From contig JAVLUZ010000143.1 in NCBI GenBank assembly GCA_036768485.1, positions 1,669,633-1,733,632 of the forward strand: DNA of 64,000 nucleotides, in the 5' to 3' direction. The stretch comes from Mermis nigrescens (taxonomy: Eukaryota; Nematoda; Enoplea; Mermithida; Mermithidae). Shown here one piece after another: positions 35,863 to 45,515 of the stretch (positions are counted from its first letter, which is position 1; each line of letters opens with the position of its first letter). The translations under genes and the position numbers were made by a program. The notes under the pieces are model-generated. The model was given only the letters and a program-made list of their open reading frames with translations. It was not told where the DNA came from and searched no databases.

Positions 35863-36690
35863 ATATACTAATTTAATCTGACAACAGACGCTACTGCGCT
35901 TTCTGTATGAATTGAATGATAAGTAAACAAACATTAGGAAGCTAATTTTGTTTTCAATGAGCAGATTTTGTGCTGGAAACCTTTAAACAAATAGACGAGG
36001 AAAATGCATAACCATTTAGATTACAAGAAGATTGACTGTGGAGTGTTTAAATCGTGCAGTTGGGGTTAAATAAACAGTAAATATAATACTCGGCGTTAAG
36101 CGCCAAAAATTTCTTGGGATTTTCGCTGAAAAATACGTTAAAAAAGCATAAAAATTACTACACTTTTGCCCAAAACGGACTTTGTATCCGTGTGGTGTTA
36201 AAAACCGTGCTCCAACCAATTTTTCGTTTTCCGTTTGCTGGAGGCCAGGAATCGAAAAACAGCAGAAGCCAGAGCCAGAACCAGAGCTCCGGTCAATCCC
36301 TAATAAACATTGACAAAAATTTACGAATTCATCAGGGTCCAGTTTCGACCTTACGACTCACATGTTGAGAAATCAGCCATGAAGTTAATTTAATCATAGA
36401 TTTTTATGTCTGACTACGAAATTGAGCATATAATTTTGATTTATTTGCAATTATTCTGTTTCATTGAAAATTTCTTGCAAAGAAGTGCTGAAAATGTTTT
36501 TATTATTGCGTATACTAATTTTTTACGATAGCCAAGCAGGCCCTTTTCCAAAACAGACCGCCTTCTCTCCAAAATAAAAATTTTTTGAATTCACAAGTAT
36601 CTCCCGAAAGAAAAAATGATAAATTCCTGAATTGCGTCTAAAACATCGCCAAAACAGGTTTTTGAGGTAATTTTGAGCAAGAAAACGCAA
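35863..36690. other. No gene recognised
   Basis: AT-rich. A short GA-rich stretch near 36238-36295 gives an 84-codon frame without recognisable features. Confidence 0.35.
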
Positions 36691-37110
36691 ATATTTTAGG
36701 CGCTTCGCGCTGAATTTATTGTTTATAGTGTATACAGTTTTGGTCTTCTAAACCGCTCAAAATCACTCAAATTTGAGTTAGACACCGAGAGCATGTCAAT
36801 TTTTCCGGCGCTTCGCGCAGGATTTGTTTTTCTGGTGTAGTTTTTATCTTCTAAATTGCTCAAAACCGATCAATTTTAAGATATGATATGAAAAACATGA
36901 AGTTTTTTCCGGCGCCTTGCGCCGGATTTATCGTTTATCTATAGCTTCTGTCTTCTATTCGATCAAAACTGCTCAAATTTGATTTATGACATGAATGACA
37001 TAAATTTTATTCCGGCGCAATTTTTTGTTCATGTATAGTTTCTGTCTTCAATCCCGCTCAAAACCACTCAAATTTGAGTTGGACATGGAGAAAATGATAA
37101 ATTTTTTTAG
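36690..37110 (+). repeat. ~105-bp tandem repeat, four units, each with a hairpin
   Basis: Each unit carries a GGCGC-type hairpin (36699, 36807, 36911, and a partial one at 37013), then 'gttt.tgtcttcta', 'gctcaaa..c.ctcaaatttgagtt' and an 'acatga' segment. It ends at family C copy C4. Confidence 0.72.
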
Positions 37111-37120
37111 CACTCTGCAC

Positions 37121-37558
37121 CAGTGTTTTTGTTTTGTACAAGGTCCGTTTGTATATGTACTCGTACAAAGATGGTTCCTAAAAGTCTTTGTACATTTTGC
37201 ACACACAAATTTTTGGGTACTATAATATGGTACAGTGGCGTTTTTAGTGTGGCCAAAATAGAGTTACTCAACCTTTTGTAGTGTGTTTCAGCTCATTTCT
37301 GGGTTTCTTAGGGCAAAATCACTAATAATCGTCTCAAAACGGCGAAATTTGATATTTTTCCTTTCAAAATGCAATTTCTGCCATTATAAAGATGAGCACA
37401 CAATTACTCATTTTGGCGCGAAGCGCCCAAAATTTTTGCGAATTTTAGACCTATTTTGCGATTTTTGTCTTCCAAAAAATCTTTGTACGTTTACAAAGAC
37501 GGTCCCCAAAAATCTTTGTACACCGGGAAAAATCTTTACCGAATACAAAAAAACCGTG
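37121..37558. mobile_element. hAT-like MITE, family C (copy C4)
   Basis: Begins CAGTGTTTTTGTTTTGTACA and ends CAAAAAAACCGTG. Left flank CTCTGCAC and GTCTGCAC two bases beyond the right end suggest an 8-bp duplication with a small end difference. Contains GGCGCGAAGCGCC at 37415. Confidence 0.72.
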
Positions 37559-38624
37559 CAGTCTGCACCGAATTATCCATTTCCAAGAAATTGTTTGTCG
37601 ATGGAATGGTAAGAAATCACTTGTACAGATAGTTTAAACGATAGAGATTTGTTTCGTATGAGAATAAAATAAAGTTAAAATTTTTTTGAGATTTTTTAAA
37701 TAGTTTTTCTTCGCCATTGTGTAGAGCTCGCCAAGATACGGGAAAAATGCCTTTATTTTAGCCCATCTCCAAATAATTCTCGAGATATCTGACTTCAAAA
37801 ATCCCCCCCCAAATAAAATCCTGAATATGGACCAGTATCCGAGTATCCAAAAATTAGGCAACCTTTTTTGAAAAGTGACCAACCAACCTAAAAATTGGAT
37901 GCCGCAACGGGGCGAAGCTCTGGCTATTGCCCAGGTATGGTTGGGAGTAACTTTAAGAATATGGTAATTTTTGAATACTTTTTGAAATAAACTTTCAGAA
38001 AAGCGGAATTACTTTCGCCTTCAGTACTTAGAACATGCTGAAAGAAAGCGCGGAAAAAAATCTCCATCCGTCTATGATCAATATTACAAAAGCTATGGTT
38101 TTTGTTAATAAGCCTCTTCTTGACTCCAAGCAAGCATCTTCTCGATCCTAAGCTATTTGAAGATTCAAACAGCTTAATGCAGAATCACATGCAGATTAGG
38201 GATGTGCCGGTTAACCGGGACCGGAACCGACTGGAACTGACCATTTTTTGGAGCCGGAACTAGAACCGAGAACCGATTTTTGATATTCTAAAACACGGAA
38301 CTGGAAACCGGAACCGATTTTGCGGATTTTCTAAGAACCGGAACTGGAACCAATCTTTTTGGAATCGTTTCTCGTTTTTTAAAAATTGAGATTAAAAAAT
38401 CGAACTTCATAAAATTTAGTGAAGACATGAGGCAGCAATTCAATCTTTTTATTATCCAAAAGTTTACAGACTAAAACTTTGTATTGTTTCAGGCAAATTA
38501 TATTTTAAAAATAACAGTCGTTCTGCTTTTTCGCCATGTAGCCTGTTTCTGAGAGGGTTGTAAATGATTCCAGCGCAACTGAGCAGCTGTTCCAATGGAA
38601 CACTTGTAGCTGGCCGCATGCAAG

Positions 38625-39335
38625 CAGGGATTTGCCAAAAATATTTTGCGAGATAGAAGAATGGATATACAATTTGCAATTATTTTTTGGCCCTCAGTGA
38701 CCATAATTTCTCAAATTTTCCGGCGTTACGCGCCGAATGATACCTATTAATGACATTTATTTACTTTCTTCTTCACAGCTGCCTAGCCATTTTCTGTTCA
38801 TGTAGGTTTCAAAACAATTTTATCAGCAGAAACAGCTATTCTTGCATAGTTTTCTTCTATTTTTTCAATTAAAATTTCCATGTTTCGCATCAAATGCTAT
38901 AAATACAGTAAATCAAAAAACGCCGCAAATCATGCTTCTAGACGTCTGTCCATCTTAATCTCACAACATTCTTCGGCGCTGCAGCACACGGTTTTTGTAT
39001 TCGGCGAAGATTTTTCCCGATGTACAAAAGACTTTTGGGGATCATATTTTGTACATGTCAGACGTACCTTGTACAAAAAATACTGCTTCTGCGCCATAAT
39101 TCTGATAAAGTCAAAGAATTTTAGTGATTTTTAGCACAAAATTATCGAGAATTTTAAAATTTATGAAAAAATATTGCGTCAAAAGTGATTTAATGTAAAA
39201 GTATACATTCTAAAACGCCGAAAAACGCTTCCCCGTTCCGCCGCGTTAAGGAGCAAGTACACGGATCTCTTCTTGAATGTTTTTTGGAAAAGTTGGGATA
39301 CTTCCCCCTAAGGAAAATCCTACCATCCGCCACTG
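38625..39335. mobile_element. Family B element (copy B7), nested and partly deleted
   Basis: The left end is shortened (CAGGGATTTGCC) relative to B6, but from 'aaatattttgcgagata' on it follows B6 closely to the right end ATCCGCCACTG. Flanks CATGCAAG/GCTGCAAG are an imperfect duplication. It sits inside the TAGGGATG element and itself holds copy C5. Confidence 0.72.
38987..39085. mobile_element. Family C MITE (copy C5), 99-bp deletion derivative, nested
   Basis: Keeps only the two ends: CACGGTTTTTGTATTCGGCG and CCTTGTACAAAAAATACTG. It splits the GGCGCTTCGCGCC hairpin that is intact at the same place in B6 (35608-35620). Confidence 0.8.
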
Positions 39336-39842
39336 GCTGCAAGATACTGCTTAGCTGGTAAAACACGAGAATCGGCAAAATTCTTAGACTTCTCTTTCCA
39401 CCATTGTAGCAGATCTTCCGTCATGAATTAAGCATTTCGATTTTGTGCTAAGCCTCCAATTAAGAAAAACATCGATAATATTCAGTGATTTATAAGTGAA
39501 ATTGTCAACTAAACATAAAACTTATTTGGTAGCGTGCAGTTCCCAGATTGAAACGACTTCCTGAACAATTTATCTTTCAATTACGTCGATCATATGTTCG
39601 GTGAAGTCAGGATGTCAAAAGCGTGCGTTACTTTAACACAGGAACCGAGGACCGAGACCAGAACCGACGGTTCTCTAGTTGAAAGAACCGGAACCGGTGG
39701 CCGGAACCGGCGGTTCCAACTTGCGCAAGGGTCGAACCAGAACGGAACCGAAATTCTTGTTTTCCAAGAACCGGAACCGGAACCAATTTTTTTGAAAAAC
39801 CTGGAACCGGAACATCCCTAATGCAGATACTCCAACTTAATC

Positions 39843-40010
39843 GGACCTAAGCATTTATACATCCACCTAAGCATCTATACATCGACCTAAGCATCTATAC
39901 GCCGACCTAAGCATCTATACATTCGACCTGAGTATCTATACATCGATCTAAGCATCTATACATCGATCTTAAGAATCTAAATATCGACCTAAGCATCTAT
40001 GCAGCCGACC
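39843..40010 (+). repeat. ~21-bp minisatellite (about eight units)
   Basis: Units of CGACCTAAGCATCTATACAT with small variations. No spacer/repeat alternation, so not CRISPR-like. Directly to the right of the TAGGGATG element. Confidence 0.85.
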
Positions 40011-41270
40011 TGGCCGGGAGCAACCTCGACCTGGGCAGCTTAAGAAATACCTTTTTTAGATATACTAAGCCTAAGCCTAAGTACAATAGGAGCAAAAACT
40101 TAGGTTTTTGTATATATCTTGTCCAGCAGGAACCGAAAAAAACATGCAAAAAAATATGAAAATTTTTTTAAGTTTTTTTAAAAATTTAAAAAACAGCTTC
40201 TCGCGCCTTTTTCTCCCTTTCTCCTTCATTGCTATGCTTCCTCCCGTGATTTCAGGCCATATTATTTATTTCTGCCAAATGTGTAAGTCCTTGGATCGAG
40301 CCGTTTAATCGTTTCACCCGAGGATGGAAAAAATCCAGATTTGAAAATTTCGAATTTTTGGGTTTTTGGATTTTTGGAGTTTTTTGGTGGGTTTTTTTTT
40401 GGGTTTTTTTTTGGTTTTTGGGTTTTTTTTTGGGTTTTTTAAGGGTTTTTTATGGGTTTTTTTTATAAAAAAAATTATAGCTCGAGCTATAGATAGTAGC
40501 TGAGAATACTTCAACAGCTTCAAGACACAAAACAAAACAAGTAAACAACAACTTTATTCAGCTAATACACAAAATTCAACGAGAAAACGGTCATTCACAA
40601 GCACAATCCATGCTGTTTGAACAGAATGAAAAATTGGGCAGAGCAATTTTTAAATGCATAATATTGAAATTTCTTCATAAATTCTGCTCTGCTTCAAAAA
40701 AAAACAAAAAAATTTGCCATATTAGTAAAAAAATCCATGCCACATTGCCACATAGCCTTTATTGGGCGGCTTTTCCAATTTGAAAAGTATATACTATAGG
40801 AGAAAAACAGCAACAGGGAAGGAGGAGAGGATGAGAATGGATGGACACTTAACCTAGTGCATCGCAAGCAATTGTAAAAGGAACAACCATGATACAAAAA
40901 CATTGACAATACACAGTTTTTAATTCCATTACAAATAAATTCTTAACCTGTGAATAAAAAACCCTAAAAACCCAAAACCCAACGACTTCTTGCACCCAAA
41001 AAACGCACAAAAAAGCCAAAAACCCAAGTTCAAAAAACCCAGCCTTGCCAACCCTGGTCCCACCCAACACTCACATAGAGAGTTGCCTGCAACTTTGCAA
41101 GTATGGCTCAGATTTTCCGCAAATTTTTTCCGCGCTTCAATTTATCCTGTTCTACCATTTTGGCAAAAAAATTTTGGCATTTTGCTCCTTTTCTAAAAGT
41201 ACCATATTCTTAAGTTTAGCCTTACACGAAGCGCCGGAGAATTTTAGAATTTTCAGAATTTTACCCTTCT
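40011..41270. other. Low-complexity and AT-rich sequence, no gene
   Basis: 40335-40470 is dominated by T8/GGG runs. 40930-41040 has 'aaaaccc' runs. No coding region supported. Confidence 0.45.
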
Positions 41271-43051
41271 CTGTCCGTGCCTCTTAGGGCCAGCGCTACC
41301 GGGTGCCACTAACAAAAAATAAAAAACGAAATTTATCTTATGTTTTGTTTTCATACACGGTCGCGCATAGCAGAAAACAAGGATTGTTTCGTTTTTCGTT
41401 TCGGTCGCGCGTTTTCTAAAACGAAAAGTTATACTGCATTTTCGTTTTTCGTTTCGGTCGCGCGATTCGAAAAACGAAAAACCATACTGTAGATTTTCGT
41501 TTTTTGTTTCGATCGCGCGCTTTTAAAATCAAAAATCCATACTGTAGATTTTCGTTTTTTATTTCGGTCGCGCGATTCGAAAAACGAAAAATCAACTGAA
41601 GGGGGTTTAGGGGCTCGGAAACGGGGTACCCCATTATTCATATGTGGATCTGACCCCGGTTCCGTCAAGGGTTTCTCCGCCCTGGGAGCGGTCCAAAGTG
41701 GCGGAACCGGGGTTGGTTCCCCAAGTAGGGCCCATCAGGGTCAACACCTCCAGCCCCGTTTCTGTCAAATTTTCTCCAACTGATGAGGGGGTTTAGGGGC
41801 TCGGAAACAGGGTACCCCATTATTCGTATGCGAAGGTGACTCCGGTTCCGTCGGGGGTTTATCCGCCCTGGGGAGCGGTCAAAGTGGCGGAACCGGGGTT
41901 CCCCAAGTAGGGCCCATCAGGGTCAACGCCTCCAACACCCGTTTCCGCCAAAATTTCTCCAACTGAAGAGGGGTTTAGGGGCTCGGAAACGGGGTACCAC
42001 ATTATTCATATGTGAATCTGAACCCGGTTCCGTCAGGGGTTTCTCCGCCCTGGGAGCGGTCCAAAGTGGCGGAACCGGGGTTCCCCAAGTAGGGCCCATC
42101 AGGGTCAACACCCCAACCCCGTTTCCGCCAAAATTTCTCCAACTGAAGGGGTTTAGGGGCTCGGAAACGGGGTACCCCATTATTCATATGTGAATCTGAC
42201 CCAGGTTCCGTCGGGGTTTCTCCGCCTGGGGGCAGTCCAAAGTGGCGGAACCTGGGTTCCCAAGTAGGGCCCATCAGGGTCAACGCCTCCTTCAGTTCCG
42301 CCAGAAATTTCCACAACTGAAGGGGGTTTACGGGGCTCGTACCAGGGTACTGAGTTGTTCATTGTGAAGCTGACCCCGATTCCGTCGGGAGTTTCTCCGC
42401 CTTGGGGGCAGTCAAAGTGGCGGAAGCGGGGGTTCCCCAAGTGGGGTCCATCAGGGTCAACACCCCTTCAGTTAGAGAAATTTAGGCGGAAACGGGGATG
42501 AGGGTGTTGACCCTGATGGGCCCTATTTGGGAACCCCGGTTCCGCCACTTTGGACTGCTCCAGGGCGGAGAAACCCCGACGGAACCGGGGTCAGATTCAC
42601 ATATGAATAATGTGGTACCCCGTTTCCGAGCCCCTAAAACCCCCTTCAGTTGTGGAAAATTTGGCGGAAACGGGGTTGAGGTGTTGACCCTGACGGGCCC
42701 TACTTGGGGAACGACCCGGCCATTTTGGACTGCTCCCAGGGCGGAGAAACCGGACGGAAACCCCTGACGGAACCGGGGTCAGAATCACATATGAATAATG
42801 GGGTACCCCGTTTCCGAGCCCTAAATCCCCTTCAGTTGATTTTTCGTTTTTCGAATCGCGCGACCGAAATAAAAACGAAAATCTACAGTATGGTTTTTTG
42901 ATTTTAAAAGCGCGCGACCGAAACAAAAAACGAAATAATCCTTGTTTTCTGCTATGCGCGACCGTGTATGAAAACAAAACATAAGATAAATTTTGTTTTT
43001 TTATTTTTTGTTAGTGGCACCCGGTAGCGCTGGCCCTAAGGGGCACGGACA
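41271..43051. mobile_element. Foldback element with ~180-bp internal repeats
   Basis: Terminal inverted repeats of at least 200 bp: left from TGTCCGTGCC and 'agggccagcgctaccgggtg', right ending in the complement. Both arms then contain 'gcgcgaccgaaa'-type repeats. Inside are five direct units of ~180 bp (starts near 41602, 41785, 41963, 42147, 42322) and, from about 42480, two units in inverse orientation. A 5-bp CTTCT flanks both sides (41266-41270, 43052-43056). Overlapping open frames are by-products of the repeats. Confidence 0.78.
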
Positions 43052-43573
43052 CTTCTAGAACCACATTTTTGCATTACGAAAACTTTCCGCAATGTAATCT
43101 AGAACTAAAATTTTTTTCACATTCCGAAATTTTGGTTCACGAAAACCACAAAACGCGGAGAGAGAAAAAACGTTGCACACCGCACCGACTCGGCTACGCA
43201 GCTGAAAGATCAGCTTAGTACAGTAAATCCTAATCTGCTGTAATATGAAAACCACAATAGCTTGATTAATGATTATAAGAAGTTCAATGTCATTCGAACC
43301 AAAAGTGAACTGAAATATTTTATTGCATGTGCGCGCAACAATCATAAGAAATACAAAAATATAATATATTGAACATGTGTTGTCGATGAAACAAGCGACG
43401 TAATGCAAAAGGAGGCAAGAGCTTTTAAAAAAATCTTGTACACAAAAATTTATTCCTATAGTCTATTCCATTCCAAACGGCCTATTTTTGCTAAGGTATT
43501 ATTACTGTATTACTTTTTAATTGCAAAAAATGACCCCTTCTGTTCTGCTCTCGTAGCGGCTGATTGCTCCAAA

Positions 43574-43738
43574 CTATAGTCTGTTTCTACACAAATTCAG
43601 TCATAAATTTTAAAATTATCTCCGACAATAAGCTGGCAGATTGCGATTATAGCATTGATCTGATATATAAATATCGTAACCCTTGGCTTACTGTCGAGAA
43701 AATTCTTAGAATTTATGCACGAAGTTACGTGAAACATA
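43574..43738. mobile_element. TIR MITE, family A (copy A3)
   Basis: Begins CTATAGTCTGTTTC and ends 'cgaagttacgtgaaacata', where the LTR begins. The outer bases of its right terminus are missing, suggesting the retrotransposon joined inside or at the end of this MITE. Confidence 0.72.
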
Positions 43739-44178
43739 TGTAAATACAGTGCCTCCCTATGTCTTCAAAGAATCAACATAGGACGGGTGTATTTGCCTTC
43801 GAGACTTACTTAGGTACGTAGGTACTTAGATCTGCACTTAGCGCTGGCCCCGATCGCTTAGCCTGGGATCGCTTCGATCCTTGGACCCTCACAGACCTTA
43901 CGGCTTCGATCCCCTCGGTCCTAATATTGCTGACCGCTTCTCGTCGGGTGATCTCAGCAGCTACGCCCTAAGACCTAAGGCTACCTATGTACCTAGTCTC
44001 GAAATTGCCGCGGAGGTCAGTTGACCTATCTCAAAGCTCAAGTTGATTGTTTAACTTATTTTCAAGATTCGATTCCAACAGAAATGTTTTTTGGTTCCTA
44101 ATGTGTATAGCACAATAAACTTTGGAAACAACAACAACGAGCTCTATACTGATCAATCATCCTTAAAGATTAAATAAT
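43739..44178 (-). repeat. 3' LTR of the Gypsy element
   Basis: Direct repeat of 57261-57684, ~98% identical by eye outside indels. Contains a short hairpin, CCTATGT...ACATAGG, near one end. An AATAAA at 44114 lies on the strand opposite to gag-pol, so it is probably not the element's own poly(A) signal. Confidence 0.85.
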
Positions 44179-44249
44179 TGTAAATGTAGAGCCGCCCTAT
44201 GTCTGCAAGGAATCGGCATAGGACGGATACATTACCCTTTGAGATTGAC
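44179..44249 (-). repeat. Second, diverged LTR-end fragment
   Basis: About 70 bp resembling the first 70 bp of the LTR ('tgtaaat..ag.gccgccctatgtct', 'cataggacgg'), directly abutting the complete LTR and cut on the other side by a MITE. No polypurine tract lies here, as would be expected at a normal internal/3' LTR junction. Confidence 0.65.
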
Positions 44250-44800
44250 CTATAGTCTGTTTCATTTATTCGAGAGCTTTTTAGTCAATTCTTTCAAGGG
44301 CTACAGTAAGCTAAACAAGACGAATTACTGTACTCCAGCAGATCAGCTCAGTGAGGGCGAGTGGTTAGAATTCTTCCATTTTTAATGCACTAATACGCCC
44401 AAATAAATTTGATTTAGGCATTTAATCAGTGCTGGGACATACTACAGTAAGTGCGCTAAACAAAAAGCTATCGGCTAGAATCGAACCCGGGTTGCTTCGA
44501 CTACAAGCAAGAGGTTTTACCACTAAGCTATGCGGCAGTTCGCGGCGTTTCTTAGCATCTTAGTCGATTGTATTTAAAGTGTCGACTCAGGATGTGATGA
44601 ATGCGCGATTTTTATCAGAGTTAATTGATCTGCTGGAAGACGAGAATAAATTATGCCGCAAAAATGTTGTTGAAAAACCCGTCTTTATCACATAGCTATA
44701 GTTAGATCTAGTGACCTACAGTAAATAAGAAAGAAGGGGTTACTGTAAGCTCCGAAAACATTCGCTGAAAAAGCTCTCGGATAAATGAAACAGAGTCTAC
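44250..44800. mobile_element. tRNA-containing MITE/SINE hybrid (copy 1, complete)
   Basis: ~550 bp with inverted ends: CTATAGTCTGTTTCATTTA, 'ttcgagagcttttt' on the left and 'aaaaagctctcggataaatg', 'aaacagagtctac' on the right. The ends resemble family A. On the minus strand at 44536-44470 is a tRNA-like block with A box TAGCTTAGTGG and B box GGTTCGATTCT. It lies inside the 3' part of the Gypsy element. Confidence 0.78.
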
Positions 44801-45515
44801 AACGCTTCTACTACTCGGCACTCTGGCGTTCGCAACGCCTCTACTCTGGCGTCCGCAATGCCTCATCCTGAGCGAACGTGAAAAACGAAAATAAAAGAAC
44901 AAAAGAATAACAAATAGCGATAACAAATAACGGTCAACGCATGACCTCGTTCGCACTCAGGAACCTCTCGAGCAACACTCTGAATGGCGCTAGGTGAAAC
45001 TATATTGTTGCCCGAGTAATGATGAACTCCGGTCTTGGACAGCATAGCATAATATTCGATCATGCTGTCTTTTTAGCCTCCTTCAGTCCCCGGGTAATGA
45101 GAAAAAATTTTGAATTGAAAAAGTTTTAAGATTGGGTATAAATTAACCCCTTGTCCGTTAAAGAGTTAAGATACCATAATAGTAATACCGCTATTGAGCA
45201 AAAATTTAAGACACGGAATGATAAGGCAAGATTATGCTGAGCAAAAATTAAAGACACTGACGAGTTAAAACACGAGGTAATGATAAAACGAGGAATGGCA
45301 AATTATGCGAGATAACGAGGAAGAGAAAAATTAAGCACCGTCAATCAAAAATTACAGCAAGAAAAAATGACAAGAAAAAATTACACAGAAAATAAACAAA
45401 ACGCGATGTCCTGGAATCCACGTCAGGACAAAAAACAAAAAACGACAAAAAAGCTGCTGGTCGAATTCGACGCCTGGCGCAGAGTTCAAAAAGTTCTGTA
45501 CGTCGAACTTGTAAA
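44801..45515 (-). other. 3' untranslated part of the Gypsy element
   Basis: Between the last extra ORF and the MITE/LTR. No long frame and no recognised motif. Confidence 0.5.

Larger units (their letters stand above)
30461..37939. mobile_element. Candidate large foldback-type element with 21-bp repeat arms
   Basis: Left end CACACCTGGGCAATGCCC, with GCAACGGGGCGAAG about 57 bases in. Right end, read in reverse, CATACCTGGGCAATAGCC, with the same GCAACGGGGCGAAG block a similar short distance in. Just inside each block lie 'aaccttttttg' tandem units: ~2 kb on the left (30650-32720) and only about two on the right (37848-37893). The interior is full of other MITEs. No target duplication could be matched, so the pairing of the two ends is inferred from the shared terminal structure. 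Confidence 0.5.
38197..39820. mobile_element. hAT-like element with TAGGGATG ends
   Basis: 1624 bp, TAGGGATGTGCCGG on the left and CCGGAACATCCCTA on the right, flanked by a perfect 8-bp duplication ATGCAGAT (38189-38196, 39821-39828). The subterminal regions are minisatellites of GGAACCGGAACC units (38205-38370, 39640-39815). TAGGGATG termini with 8-bp duplications are typical of hAT. The middle is occupied by a nested family B element. No transposase is present. Confidence 0.87.

Noticed and set aside
39843..40010. Regular ~21-bp repeats considered as a CRISPR-like array
   Set aside because: No unique spacers between repeats and the genome is eukaryotic; a minisatellite explains it.
41416..42977. 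Overlapping frames of 70-126 codons on both strands
   Set aside because: They follow the ~180-bp repeat units and inverted arms; no family or start context supports them.
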